From: Terana coerulea
Lineage: Eukaryota; Basidiomycota; Agaricomycetes; Polyporales; Phanerochaetaceae
Direction: 5' to 3'
DNA length: 64,000 nucleotides
NCBI GenBank assembly: GCA_024811115.1
Contig: JAKOGH010000851.1
Coordinates: forward strand, 277,837 to 341,836
Positions 10,825 to 22,755 of this stretch are shown here, in pieces. The translations under genes were made by a program, and so were the position numbers. The notes below the pieces were generated by a model. That model was given only the letters and a program-made list of their open reading frames with translations, made no database searches and was not told the origin of the DNA. Each line of letters opens with the position of its first letter. Within the stretch, counting starts at the first letter, position 1.

Positions 10825-12242
10825 TATGGCGGCCCTTCTGCACATTTAATAGACGCCGTAACTATATTGAAACTCAGCCGTAAACATACATAACAAGCCG
10901 TAACTAATCAACCGCAACTAACTTCTAGCTTCGCCATAACTCTGATCAGTCGCCGTAACTCTACTCACCCGCGACCCTCACCGGAATTTTATCACTCTCA
11001 CACATTACTCCCTCCTGTAGCTTATTTGTAAGTGTTAACAAGTAAATTAAGTTAGTTCAATCACTGCCACCTGGCTTCAATGCTACGCAAGGCTTGCCGA
11101 AGTGATATAGGTAATGCCCTGCCGGAAACACTCACCGGTGCCATGCAGGCTGTGGATACGGTGGTTAAGTGCATCAATGGGCTCGCAACACCACATGGGT
11201 GTGTGCACGGCACCGCAATTGGACCTTGGTCGGCCGCGAGGTCCTGTTATTCCCCTGCACACTGTTGCTGACAGGGGAGGGGGTGCCAGGGCCAGCGGAC
11301 ATGGCCGGCTGCATGCGCAAATCCAACTTCGGCCACTTGTTGTATATAGGCATGGACGCACCAGCCCACGGGGCTTGTGCTTGCGATAGGTGAGCGGCCG
11401 GTCGCGATAATCGGAGTGCTTGGTGGAGGCGGGTGTGGTGACTTCGGGGGCACCGACTCCGAGCGTGTCGATGGCCATCTCCTCGTAAGGTTGTTGAACC
11501 TTGTCAGGAGTTTGAGATTGTGCTTGTCGTTGGAGACGGACGCCAGTCTGTTGGTGGTAGCTGGCCGACGCTGAGGGTGGACAGTCCAAGCCGGCGCAGC
11601 TGCTGGCAGTCTCGCACTCGCGGTCTTGTCCAAGAGCGCACCCCTAGTGGGTACTGGTCGCCGCTCGAAGGCGTGATTGGCGTGTGGTGGTACATGGCCA
11701 GGCCCTGAAACTTGAAGCCAAGAGCGCTTGGTTCGCTCCAGTTGCTTGGTGAGTTAAACTTAACCATGAATGCGAGAGTGCATAGCTTACACGCACGCAC
11801 CTATTTGTTACCCTTTACCTGCCACGTTCCTATTCAACACACCTCCCAACGAGGCACGCGTTCCACATCCCAATGACAGACGGCTGCGGAATCTTGTACC
11901 CCGAAGTACGATAGTGGGAGCTTGTTGTCAACGAAGCCACAGGCGAGCGGGTGACGTGGATAGAAATGCGGTGACGTCTTGCAAGCATGTGGTGTAAATG
12001 GCGACAACGGCGAGGAACTTTAGACTAGAGCAGAGAGTTACGGTGAAGCGAATAGTTCAGGCGAGGCAGAGTTGCGGCGAGTGAGCAAAGTTACGGCGAT
12101 TGACCAGAGTTACGGCGGTTGATCAGAGTTACGGCGGAGTCACAAGTTAGTTACGGTCAATTACTTACGCTTTGTTATGGTTGTTTACGGCTGGGTTTCA
12201 AATAGTTACGGCGTCTATTAAATGTGCAGAAGGGCCGCCATA
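10825..12242. mobile_element. 1.4-kb non-autonomous TIR transposon with 6-bp TSD
   Basis: The ends are inverted repeats starting TATGGCGGCCCTTCTGCAC and continuing into ATTTAATAGACGCC, nearly perfect for about 38 bp. The element is flanked by direct CGAACC at 10819-10824 and 12243-12248, a 6-bp target duplication. Both subterminal zones carry a repeated unit GCCGTAACT or its complement AGTTACGGC, spaced about 20-30 bp (10855-10970 and 12040-12215), in opposite orientation at the two ends. Such arrays usually bind the transposase. The interior has frames up to 168 codons but no transposase motif, so the copy is probably non-autonomous. Confidence 0.85.
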
Positions 12243-12248
12243 CGAACC

Positions 12249-13243
12249 AGCCGCCCGGGCACGAAAGAGTGACCAGGTAAGTAATTCGCGTACCATCGGT
12301 GACTCTCCCCTTGGTACATCCCTCCTCCTCTTACCACGTAGGCTGGTCACGAGTCTAGATTGCTCGTATCATTACGCTAATGTCCTTTGTGTAACAAATT
12401 CATTCAAATCTGTTTCTTACTCACTACAGTCTATGAATCCTTCCGTCTTTATATACTGTCTTTCTCAGTCTCTGTATGTCTTCGCACGCGTCATCTGACT
12501 GCCAGTACGGTATCGTGTCATGAGGGGTGGCTGGTTTCTGTGCGAGCTAATGTTGGCAGGAAAGATGCCTTATTTGTGCAATCCAATTCCTCTTTTGTGA
12601 CCTTGATCTCGGACATCCGTCACCGCTCGTAGTACTAAGCGCTAAGCGGTCTCTCTTCTTCTCCGACCGCCATCTCACCAAGTCTTTGCAGCAATCACCC
12701 ACCGCCAGGTAGACCTCGGGCAAGCGACTGCCTGGAGCGGAGCGAGGGCTTTCTTGTTTGACAACTCATCCCTCCCACGGCCATCCTACCCTGCTGTCCT
12801 TACGAGCGGGGGTCGAAATATCGAGGGAGGTGAGATGGATTGTAATGGAGTGGCGGTGGGGAATTCCTTCCATTTGTATCGCATCTTAGCGACGACATGT
12901 GATTGGTCAACACTACTGCCCCTAACGCCCCCTCCATACTTCCGCAACTCTCAAAGGAGTCAAACCCTTACTCGAAAGGACGGCGGGGACGGCGAGGACG
13001 ACGGTGACGGAGTCTTACAGCTACCATCCAGATGGAACGCGACTCGGACCATGATGCGCCTTGTAGTACCCAAGCGAGGTACTTAAGTACTGCCTCTATC
13101 GGTGCCCGCCTTCCTCGCTCACTCAACGCTCACTATACTTTCTACCTTTTCTTCCTCCACTTCGCACTCACATTAATAGCGTCGTTTTTCCGTACTTTTG
13201 GGCGTCTTCTTTTGGTGCATCATAGTCTCAGGTCACCAACAGC
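12249..13243. other. 5' region of array copy A
   Basis: No domain-bearing frame. The last 150 bp (pyrimidine-rich, with CGTACTTTTGGGCGTCTTCT just before the ATG) is shared with the leaders of copies B, C and E, so it is probably the conserved promoter-proximal region and 5' UTR. Confidence 0.45.
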
Positions 13244-15099
13244 ATGCCTGTGTTCAACGTAACGAGTGCGTGGTGCGGGGCTTCGCATCGCGTTACAAAC
13301 TCTCCGACATTGCTTTCTCTTCTAGTTGACGATACCTCGCCTCTCATCGTTTACAACGGCACCAGCGGTTGGGGAGACTCCTCTCACGATGATTCTCTTT
13401 GGTCAAGCTACTCCAATGGTACCTTCCATGCGACAGACACGCAGGTAGGTGATTCGCACTTGCTCTCGGAATCGGCTCTGAAAACATACTATCTTAGGTT
13501 GCAACCGCTACACTGAATTTCTTCGGGAGTGCTATCTACCTATATGGCGCCCGGAGATCCAACCATGTATGAATTGTCCTTACTGGCTCATTGCAGCTAA
13601 TCCTAGCGATATCTTTCAGGACCAATATGACGTCCACCTAGATGACGCGACCACGATTGCGAACGGCAAAGCGCACAGCATATTTCAGTCTCTGTTGTTC
13701 AGCCAGTCTTCCCTTAAGTACGACAATCATCAGCTTGTACTGCAAAACGACTATGTTACTCCAAGTCCGTCGTATGTCGATGTCGACTACATTGTGTTCA
13801 CCACCGGGGATGGGAATCCAAGGTAGCTTTGGATATCTGTTGCGATAGCCACTTCTCTAATCACTTTACGATCACACTTTCAGTACACAGTCGGTAGACA
13901 CCGTTTGGGATGATGGTACGGCAGGAATAACCTATTCCGGAAATTGGGAGACATCTCCAAATGGACTGGAGAAGAACTATTTCATGTCCACCATGCAGTC
14001 TGTACCTCACCCCCATCCAGACTTGGCTCCGCTGATGCTAATTGCTGTAGTCGCACGAACGACACGAGTGCATCGGCTACCGTCGCATTCACCGGAAACG
14101 CCATTGCCTTGTATGGTTCTACAGCCGGCAACCATGGCGCATTCTCTATCTCTATTGACGGGCGGCAGCTGCGTGGTCTTTAATGGTACTGCGTCTGCTG
14201 CACGGTATCAAAATCTGCTCGTACGTCTCTCACGATGGCAGAGATGCACACACTCACGAGTTTGAGATGCATTTCTAGTACTACATGGGCGGTCTTGCCG
14301 ATGGAAAACACACTGTAACAGTCGCGAACTTGGGCAACAGTGCGAATACTACCAACAGCTCGTTCGATCTTGACAAGGTCGTCTTTTCTGACTGGTCCGG
14401 GAACAACTCTCCGGGTGCCCTGACATCCTCTCCAGAGTGCAGCACAGCGACTGAAAGTCAGTCCACAGGTACCACCGTTCCGTCTTCCCGATCGCGACCT
14501 CCACAATCTCCAGTGCCGTCTCCACGATAGGATCGTGCCTTTATCCTGGCCCTACGTCTGGCGCAGTTGGGTATGTTCATTCCACGCGCTGGGAAACATG
14601 ATGTCCGACTTGATCAGCAGCTCAGCAGGCCACAAGTCCCAGACTGCGTTGGTTCTTGAAACTGTGCTGCTCACGGCTGTCGGGACGATCCTCATCGGGC
14701 TCTGCGTCTTTTGGCTCATGCGCCGCCAGCGTCGAAGTCCGGAAAGTGGACATCTGCCGCGGGCACTCGCGGCCACTTTCGGCCGTCCTCACGACCCTCA
14801 ACCTACGGCCGAACAGTATACAATCGAGCGCTACTCAGCGCAGAGGCCGACTGTCCGATGTGTGGCGCCGATGCCACCCCTGCCCAACTCACAGACCAAT
14901 GAATCCTTTGCTTCCAATTTACGTGAAGGCAGCCCTAGGAGGTCAACCAGTAATTCTGGTGCACGTTCCCTCTGGTACGTCTCCGTTCACCTGAGCTCGT
15001 CGCTTAATCTCTGAAGTCTTCGCCTGTAGGAGCGCTCTTCATGCCCCATCTTCTACCCCGCCACCACCGTATGAGTCTCAGGCGCCGAGTGGGCTTTAG
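13244..15099 (+). pseudogene. Array copy A: two-module ectodomain membrane protein, frame-broken
   Basis: First of seven paralogues. Exons encode MPVFNVT, DDTSPLIVYNGTSGWGDSS, module 1 (ATLNFFGSAIYLYGARRSNH; LDDATTIANGK; HQLVLQNDYVTPSPS), a linker with VDTVWDDGTAGITYSGNW, module 2 (SATVAFTGNAIALYGSTAG; YYMGGLADGKHTVTVANLG; DLDKVVFSDWSGN), a Ser/Thr/Pro stalk, the helix ETVLLTAVGTILIGLCVFWL and a basic tail ending TPPPPYESQAPSGL. NGT sequons mark the ectodomain as probably extracellular. The frame is lost near 14165-14175 (one extra base before VVFNGT, giving a stop at 14181-14183) and again near 14490 in the stalk, where a frame leading to IGSCLYPGPTSGAVG would restore the pattern. I therefore call a pseudogene, with base-call error as alternative. 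Confidence 0.7.
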
Positions 15100-16135
15100 C
15101 ACACCACATTCTCAGCGCCGGAGGTCCATGTATCGGAACATGAAACGCGGCTGAGTGGTGTACTCTTCCTACACAGACCTTATATAACTGACGATGACAG
15201 TCGATCGTCTGAATAAATTTAGCTGAGTCACTGCGTGGCCTTCATTCCAATGCGCAAAACTGCCATGTTCCCACAGTCTGGGGCAAGCAGCCCTCGAGTA
15301 TGCGATCTAGTTAGACCGCTTGTGTCGGTCGCTGCTCACCAATGCCCGCAAGTATCATTTCGCGCACTGCATTGTGATATAGGTACCGCCCTTCATGATA
15401 CACTGGGTACCGTGATGACCAACTGAGTAGTTTTTGTTCGTCATTTCAAACGTGACACTAAATTGACTGCGAGTTGCTAGTTATGAAGACGACTCTCGAC
15501 TACGAAGTACCAATCCGACCTATCAGGATGCTTTCCTTCTTGCAATGGATCATACATTGATATTCCCATCGCATAGGTGGCAGGTATCATTCACCCGGTG
15601 GCAGATGGAACGTGACTCAAACAAATTATTTAGGCGAGCTCAGAGCCGGACTCTTGAGGCTGTTGCAGGGCTGTTGCAGGAGTTGTTGTAGGACAGCAAA
15701 AATCCCCAAAAATCCTGCAACAAAGTGTTGCGGCCTTGATGTCTCCGTTTTTCGCCTGTTGTAGGTGTAGGCGCCTGAGTCCCATCAATGCGCGCTCAGC
15801 TCTCGCAACATGATCCTGCAACAGTCGGACTACGTTCAACAACAGCTCGAGGGCTGCTGCAAAAGGTCCTGTTTTCGGCTCCGGCATCAACGTCCTGCCA
15901 CAAATTGTGCAAAGGCTAAAGCGGCCTACTCCGAGCTCCCTTGGCACGCGCGTATCATAATCAAGCGAGATAAGTACTGCTTCTGCCCGTGTAGATGCTC
16001 GCCGAGCTTCTTCGCTCACTTCACCTTCCACCTTTCTTTCTTCCTCCACCTTGCGCTCTTAGCGCCGCACTGCTCTCATTTTTGTACGCTTTAGCGTCTT
16101 CTTTCGGTTCATCACAGTCTCGGGCTACTAGCAGT
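15100..16135. promoter_or_regulatory. Upstream region of copy B with conserved block and inserted MITE-like sequence
   Basis: The block at about 15400-15600 (including ACACTGGGTACCGTGATGAC, CCTATCAGGATG and GATATTCCCATC) recurs upstream of copy C (19690-19870) and, inverted, upstream of copy E (27890-28000). It is probably a co-duplicated promoter. Between it and the start, about 15633-15945 is an insertion with many TGTTGCAGG units in both orientations and ends containing GAGCTC in inverted form, so it looks like a MITE with subterminal repeats. No TSD was recognised. Confidence 0.5.
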
Positions 16136-17959
16136 ATGCCTGTATTCAATGTGACAAGTGCGTGCTGCTGGAGCTTTGCCCCATGCGTATCGTGTGTATA
16201 AACTCTGCAACATTCCTTATTCTTCTAGTTGACGATACCTCACCTCTCATCATTTACAATGGTACTCACGATTGGGGAGACTCCTCTCACACTGATCCTC
16301 TCTGGGCGAGCTACTCCAATGGCACCTTCCATCCGACGCGCGTACAGGTAGGTGATTCACACTTTCCCCTCGGAATTGTCTCTGATAGTATGCTCACTCA
16401 GGGCGCAACCGCTACACTGAGCTTCTTCGGGAGTGCCGTCTACCTATATGGCGCTCGGAGACCCAATCACGTATGAATTGTCCTTGTAGCTTACCTGCTC
16501 ATTGCAGCTAATCTTAGCCATATCTTTCAGGACCAATACGCAGTTCATCTAGATAACGCGACTACGATTGCGAACGGCAAAGCGCACAGCATATTTCAGT
16601 CTCTGTTGTTCAGCCAGTCTTCCCTTAAGTACGACAATCATCAGCTTGTACTGCAAAACGACTATGTTACTCCAAGTCCGTCGTATGTCGATGTCGACTA
16701 CATTGTGTTCACCACCGGGGATGGGAATCCAAGGTAGCTTTGGATATCTGTTGCGATAGCCACTTCTCTAATCACTTTGCGATCACACTTTCAGTACACA
16801 GTCGGTAGACACCGTTTGGGATGATGGTACGGCAGGAATAATCTATTCCGGAAATTGGGAGACATCTCCAAATGGACTGGAGGAGAACTATTTCATGTCC
16901 ACCATGCAGTCTGTACCTCACCCCCATCCAGACTTGGCTCCGCTGATGCTAATTGCTGTAGTCGCACGAACGACACGAGTGCATCGGCTACCGTCGCATT
17001 CACCGGAAACGCCATTGCCTTGTATGGTTCTACAGCCGACAACCATGGCGCATTCTCTATCTCTCTTGATGGACAACCGCCCGTAGTCTTTAATGGCACC
17101 GCGTCTGCTGTACGGTATCAGAATCTCCTTGTATGTCTCTCACAATGGCAGCGATACATGCACTCACGGGTTTGAGATGTGTTGCTAGCACTACGTGGGC
17201 GGCCTCGCCGACGGAAAACACACTGTAACAGTCGCGAACTTGGGCAACAGTGCGAATACTACCAACAGCTGGTTCGATCTTGACAAGGTCGTCTTTTCTG
17301 ACTGGAACAGCTCTCCGGGTACCCCGACATCTTCCCCAGTGAGTAGCACAACGAGACCCAGCCTTACGTCTGGCACAATTGGGTATGTTTATTCCACACG
17401 TTGAGAAACATTATGTGCAACTTAATCAGTAGCTCGGTGGACCAAAATTCCAAGACCGTCTTGGTTCTTGAAGCTGTGCTGCCTACGGCTGTCGGAACAA
17501 TCCTCATCGGGCTCTGTGTCCTCTGGTTCATGCGCCGCCAGCGTCGAAGTCCGGAAAGCAGGCATTTGCCATGGGAAATCGACGCCGCTCTCGGCCGTCC
17601 TCACGACCCGCAAACTACGGTCGAGCAATACACACTCGAGCCCTTCACAGCGCGGAGGCCGACTCTCCGATATGTGAAACCTGTACCACCCCCGCCCGAC
17701 TCGCAGACCAACGAATCCTTTATCTTTGATTCATATGAGGTCAGCCCTAGCAGGTCAACCAGTAATTTTGGTGCACGTTCCCTCTGGTACGTCTCCGTTT
17801 ACCTGAGCTCGTCACTCAGTCTCTGAAGTCTTCACCTGTAGGAGCGCCCCTCATGCGCCTTCTTCTGTCCTGCCTCCACCGTATGAGTCTCGGGCACCGT
17901 GTGAGCTTCAGCATACTACTTCGAGTAGCCTACACGGAAAGAAGCGACAGGAAGAGTAA
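16136..17959 (+). CDS. Array copy B: two-module ectodomain single-pass membrane protein
   Basis: Predicted surface protein of unknown function, apparently intact. Order: MPVFNVT; DDTSPLIIYNGTHDWGDSS with SNGTF sequon; module 1 (ATLSFFGSAVYLYGARRPNH, HQLVLQNDYV, VDVDYIVFTTGDGNP); linker STQSVDTVWDDGTAG; module 2 (SATVAFTGNAIALYGSTAD, HYVGGLADGKHTVTVANLG, WFDLDKVVFSDW); short stalk; helix AVLPTAVGTILIGLCVLWFM; tail with RRPTLRYVKPVPPPPDSQ, SGARSL-like splice joint, and LPPPYESRAPCEL containing PPPY. Introns fall at the same places in every copy. There is no cleavable signal peptide in front of MPVFNVT, although an in-frame ATG at 15995 would add a Pro-rich hydrophobic leader; the ectodomain nevertheless carries sequons. 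About 500 bp is almost identical to copy A. Confidence 0.7.
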
Positions 17960-18451
17960 CACTAGCCGAGGCGATTGGCCGCAAGTCCCACTGTATATGT
18001 ACTAGTAATGCCAAATATTCGCCCTTCGGTTTAGAAGGGGACCGTCTTGGGCAGCGATGGTGTGGTTGGCCTTTACACTTGGAAATTGCATGCTGCGCTA
18101 CTAAACGTGTATTTCTGCACAGCGGGATCACACTCTTTTACGTTCCCTCACATCATGACCAGCTCTACGAGACGATGCCCTTACACACTAGCTACGGAAT
18201 GTAACGCTTTACGACATTCCAACACGTCCTAAAATTCCATAATACGTTGGTGACACATTCCGCAAGACACGAGCTCCATTGCACGAATATTTGCAGCGTT
18301 GGATGATTATCTTCACGCTTTAGGGGCGGCTCGCCACTGTGATTGGCCGCTCATTGCGCGGCGTTTGCCGCGGAGGAAACGCCACGTGATGTGGTCTTGA
18401 AATGCCTGGCCCTCCGGACGACTCGACCGTCCATCCCTCCTCCGGCCAGCG
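17960..18451. other. Intergenic region between copy B and bL31m
   Basis: Contains the 3' end of copy B and the promoter of the ribosomal protein gene. No other gene recognised. Confidence 0.45.
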
Positions 18452-18862
18452 ATGTCGACGACCACACTTCCTCGAACACTCCGCACGCTCACGATGCCGC
18501 ACAGACCAGCATACGCGCGCGCCATTTCCGACTCCCCGTACGGACGTACCCACGTATGGAAACACCGCGCCCCGAAGCTCCCGAAGCCGTTCCTGCCCTC
18601 GTTCCCGCAGCGCGTCGTCCTCTCCGACGGGTCGACGTACGTGCACCACACGACGTCGCCGAAGAGCGTCTTCCGGATGACGCGGGATACGACGAACCAC
18701 CCGCTGTGGAACGCGCTGGTCGCGGTGGACGGCGAGGACCTCGAGGGCCGCGCGACCGGGCGGATGGGCCGGTTCAACAGGAAGTTCGAGGGCATGGAGA
18801 GTATTGACTTGGAGAGTGCAGGGGAGGTGGAGGCGGAGGTCGGGGGTGCGAAAAAGGAGTGA
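18452..18862 (+). CDS. MRPL36: Mitochondrial ribosomal protein bL31m
   Basis: Single-exon, 136-codon frame matching fungal bL31m (yeast Mrpl36), a protein of the large mitoribosomal subunit. An N-terminal Arg/Ser/Thr-rich presequence (MSTTTLPRTLRTLTMPHRP) is followed by the family core RVVLSDGSTYVHHTTSPKS and FRMTRDTTNHPLWN, then an acidic C-terminal extension. It sits as a lone housekeeping gene between copies B and C of the membrane-protein array. The sequence just after its stop codon is duplicated at 22473-22755. Confidence 0.9.
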   Translation: MSTTTLPRTLRTLTMPHRPAYARAISDSPYGRTHVWKHRAPKLPKPFLPSFPQRVVLSDGSTYVHHTTSPKSVFRMTRDTTNHPLWNALVAVDGEDLEGRATGRMGRFNRKFEGMESIDLESAGEVEAEVGGAKKE

Positions 18863-19165
18863 TGGGCTCTATGTCGAGGTGTGTATCCTACGTCGTAGGG
18901 TTGTGCGGTAATAGCTGAACAGAGCCGTGTAAAGCTCACCTCTCGACGCCTCGCCTTCGCTTTGAGGAAAATTTGCATCGCTCGCCTTTAAATCGCGTAC
19001 ACTTTAGTCGAGCCGGACTTCTAATAGGTAGACCGACCCACTCGCGTTCGGTGCATTTAATCATCGCATGGCACAGCGCTCCGTACTTGGTCTTACCCTT
19101 GCTGTACATGCTGAGATATCGCACTTGGACATAGACTAAACTACATCTTCGTTGATGATAGTGTT
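18863..19165. repeat. Segmental duplicate, copy 1 (downstream of bL31m)
   Basis: AGTGATGGGCTCTATGTCGA and the following ~290 bp recur with changes at 22473-22755 in the same orientation; shared landmarks are GTCGAGGTGTGTAT, CAGAGCCGTG, GGCACAGCGCTCCGTA and GTTGATGA. The unit starts at the bL31m stop codon, so its 3' flank was copied during array expansion. Confidence 0.7.
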
Positions 19166-20062
19166 AAAAATATGTCTCAAAATCCTGGAGCGCAGAGACA
19201 GCAGATCCTCGTGCAGAAGCCCTCCGTAAATGCTGCCAAATAGCATCTACGGGAGTTGCTAGACATTGCCTGGTGTTGTAGGTCGCAGATGGGATCCTGA
19301 TTGTGATGGGTTGGTATGGACCCCACACTCCTTGAGAACCCGACGGCATGAACGATGCCACCAGCATACCGGCCGTTCCCGCTCTTCGACACTCAATATG
19401 TTCCAATACCGGCGTGGTCGTTCTCAATCCTTGCGTGCCATGCAATTCTACCCCAGATAAAGCTGCTTGACGGATTGCGTGAGCTCTAGGATACCTGCGG
19501 TCTCTAATTCGCGGAGAAGTCGCAGCCGCTGGCTGGCTGTGGCAGCGGTACTTATTGCCTCATAATTGAAAGAACCTTCCGAGCACCACCACAGCGCCCG
19601 AGAGACAGCCAAGTCCGGCGGCCCGTCACTCATGGACGCTGGTGAGCTCTATTACACGTCCTGAATTCTCGGTTCTGATATAGGATACAATACCCCATAG
19701 TACACTGGGTACTTTGATGACTAGTTGAGTAGTTCTCGTCCCCCATTCTAATAAAAATGCTGAGAGCTGACCGCGAGTTGCCACTTTTCGCTACGAAGTG
19801 CTGACTCGATCTATCAGGATGTCTTCATTCTTGCAACATGTATCACATGTTGATATTCCCATCTCGCAGGGATGTCGTTGCTGACCGACATCATTGTGAC
19901 GAAGCACGGTAAGTACTACCTCTACAGATGCCCGCTCTGCCTCGCTTGCTTCACCTTCCACCTTTCCTTCCTCCCTCGCGCTCGTAGCGTGCTGCACCGC
20001 ACTTTTGGAGGAGAGTCTTTTGGGTGTCTTCTTTTGGTTCATATTCGTGGGTTACTAACAGT
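19166..20062. promoter_or_regulatory. Region upstream of copy C with conserved promoter block
   Basis: The 19680-19870 part matches the block upstream of copies B and E (ACACTGGGTAC, CTATCAGGATG, GATATTCCCATC). The 19166-19660 part has minus-strand frames of 61 and 93 codons with no recognised domain, which I leave unannotated. Confidence 0.45.
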
Positions 20063-21836
20063 ATGCCTGTATTCAACGTAACGAGTGCGTGGTGTTGGAG
20101 CTTTACCCCATGTGTATCATATTGTCGACTTTGTGTTACTCATCACCCTTCTAGTTGACGACACCTCGCCTCTCATTGTTTACAATGGCACCAGCAATTG
20201 GAGCGACTCCTCTCACGACGACGATTTCTGGGCAAGCTACTCCAACGGTACATTTCATGCTACGAATACGCAGGTAAGTGATGCATTTTTCCCTCTCAGA
20301 ATTTGCCCTGACATCATGCACTTTCAGGGTGCAACCGCCACCCTAAATTTCGTCGGGACTGCCGTCTATCTATATGGTGCCCGAAGATCCAACCATGTAC
20401 AAATCAATTTGTCCACTCAATGGCGCTAGTCTTAGACATACTTCTCAGGACCGATACGCCGTCCATCTGGATAGATCAACTACGACTGGGAACGGCTCAG
20501 CAAGCGATGAGTTTCAATCTCTGTTGTTCGGCCAGTCTTCCCTCAAGAACAACAACCATCAGCTTGTACTGCAAAACGACTATGTTACTGTAAATCCGTC
20601 ATGGGTCGATGTCGACTACATCGTGTTTACCGCCGGGGACGGGAATTCAAGGTGGGTTTGGATACACATTGGAAGAGCCCTTCTCTGAGCAACTTGCGAT
20701 TGCGCTTTCAGTACACAGTCGGTAGATACTGTTTGGGACGACCTTGAATGGCCAGGGGCAGAACTATTTCATGTCCACCATGCAGTTTGTGCCTTACCTC
20801 CATCCAGATCTGACGCTATCGCACGAACGACGCGAGTGCATCGGCTACCATCACATTCAACGGAAACGCCATCGCCGTATACGGTTCTACATCCGTGAAT
20901 CATGGCGCATTCTCCATCACCCTTGACGGAGGACAGCCCGTAGTCTTTAACGGCGTCGCGCCTGTTGTACGGTACCAGAATCTTCTCGTACGTTTCTCAT
21001 AGTACCAGCATAACATTCACTCACAACTTTGTTATCCGGGACAGTATTATACCGGAGGCCTGTCGAACGATTTGCATCATCTGACGTTGACCAACGTCGA
21101 TTCCAGCGGCAAGTGGGCGGACTTGGACAAAGTAGTGACTTCTGACTGGTCAGGGAAAGCTGCTCCCAGCCCAGTCATGAGCTCACTGCTGACTCCCTCG
21201 CGGTCCCTTGGCGGTGCGACGCCTTCTTCGTCCAGCACAATCGGGTATGTTCATTTTACGCGCAAGGAAACGTAATAGTCGACTTGATCAGCAGCTTGGC
21301 GGGCCACAAGTCCGAGACCACCTTTGTTTTTAAAATTGTGGTACCCACGGCTGTTGGGATGATCCTCATCGGGCTCTGCATCCTCTGGCTCATGCTTCGC
21401 CGACGTCGAAGTCCAGTAAGCAAAAATCCGCCGCTGGAACCTGCGGCCGCTCGCGCCGGTCCTCATGACCCGCAACCTACGGTCGATCGATATACGGTCG
21501 AGCCTTTCACAGCGCGGAGGCCGACTCGCCGACATGCGCGGCCTATGCCGCCTCGGCAGCCCGACTTGCAACCCAACGTATCCTCTGCATCCGGGTCACA
21601 TGAAGCTGGCCCCAGCGGATCGACAAGCCGTTCGGGCGCAGATCTCCTCCGGTACGTCCTTGTGCGTCCGAGACCGCCGCGTAGTTTCTGAAGTCTTGAC
21701 CTGTAGGAGCGCCCCTCATCCCCCCTCTTCTGCCCCGCCACCGTACGAATCTCGGGCGCCCAGCGAGCGCGACCGGTGTGTCGCGCTCCCAGCGCCCGGA
21801 GGTCCGTACCTCGAAATGCGAAGCGCGATTAAGTAA
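20063..21836 (+). pseudogene. Array copy C: membrane protein paralogue with internal deletion
   Basis: Same architecture as A and B: MPVFNVT, DDTSPLIVYNGTSNWSDSS, module 1 (ATLNFVGTAVYLYGARRSNH, RYAVHLDRSTTTGNG, HQLVLQNDYVTVNPSWV), module 2 (NGNAIAVYGSTSVNHGAF in spliced form), YYTGGLSNDLHHLTLTNVDS, helix IVVPTAVGMILIGLCILWLM and a tail with SAPPPYESRAPSE (PPPY). The linker after VDTVWDD lacks about 41 bases present in A and B (near 20741), which breaks the frame, and the acceptor AG used by A and B before the RTNDTS exon is gone (near 20817). These lesions are deletions, not homopolymer slips, so this copy is probably a real pseudogene. Confidence 0.65.
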
Positions 21837-22185
21837 CTGGCTGTCGCACGGCCCGTGGTCTCCCGCGAAAAACCCTACGCCTGAATCTTCTCGTTCATTC
21901 GATCCTAGCGATCTCAGGCCAGAAAACCATAGAGCGTCTTGTGCTGTATCAGTAGTCATCCTACTTCCTCGTTGTATCATCGCCGTCGTTAGTGTCATGC
22001 GACATGCGCTCAGATCATGGTAATAAATACATAATAAAGAGCCTACCCCATGCGCTATGCGAGAAGAGCGCCACTATGTGGAACTACTGTCACTATGTAG
22101 CAACACAGATGCAACGTCACGTTGATGCCCCTTCGAAGTTCGGATTCAAAGGGGTCCAAGGTCACGAGGGGCCTAGTTTAGCAAG
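21837..22185. other. 3' flank of copy C
   Basis: No gene recognised; A/T-rich end near 22020-22040 is compatible with a terminator. Confidence 0.4.
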
Positions 22186-22472
22186 CGAATGGCAATTCTT
22201 ATAGGTTCCGGTAAGTTCTAGAGGGGCTTGTTTTACTGCAGAACTATTTATGCATTCGAGCAGACAGGCAGAACGCGAATGAAGTGGGATCATGTACGGC
22301 CCTTTACGCGTTAAACATCGCGTTGTTTGGTCCTGCTGTGCCTCTTCGTGAGCGGCATCTCGGCTGATGGCGGACTAGTGTCCAAAGCCAGAGGTCGGAC
22401 TCGGGCAGTCCGGGACAGATGACCGTCCGTTACATCTGAGTCTGTCTACTCAGACTCTGCCTCAAGAGACTA
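22186..22472. mobile_element. Truncated hAT-like element, copy 1
   Basis: AGCGAATGGCAATTCTTA to the end CAAGAGACTA matches the right part of the element at 58184-58925, sharing GTACGGxCCTxTACGCGTT, GGCTGATGGCGGACTAGTG and GTTACATCTGAGTCTGTCT. The left part and its TSD are missing. Confidence 0.7.
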
Positions 22473-22755
22473 AGTGATGGGCTTTATGCATATGTCGAGG
22501 TGTGTATGCTACAAAGTGGGTTGCGCTGTATCTGACCAGAGCCGTGCAAAGCCTATCTCCTACTCACCGGAACTGGACATCTCCTCCGCGCCGAGCCATA
22601 CATGAACCGTTCGCTCTGAACTGCGTCCGTTCTAGTGGTCAAGGCAGACCTCTGCTGAGTAGCAAGGTCCATCTGTGTCCGGTGCAGCTGGTCATCGCAC
22701 GGCACAGCGCTCCGTATCTGGTATACAACTTTGTTGACGATGGCGTCACCAGCAC
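22473..22755. repeat. Segmental duplicate, copy 2
   Basis: Second copy of the sequence following bL31m (18863-19165), directly abutting the terminal GACTA of the truncated hAT-like element. Confidence 0.7.

Noticed and set aside
11083..11589. 168-codon minus-strand frame inside the 1.4-kb transposon
   Set aside because: No transposase or other motif and no supporting exon structure.
15995..16140. Upstream ATG giving a signal peptide to array proteins
   Set aside because: Open in B and E, but in-frame stops occur in A and C; kept only as an open question.
19164..19633. Small minus-strand two-exon gene
   Set aside because: No homology recognised and no convincing splice joint between the two frames.
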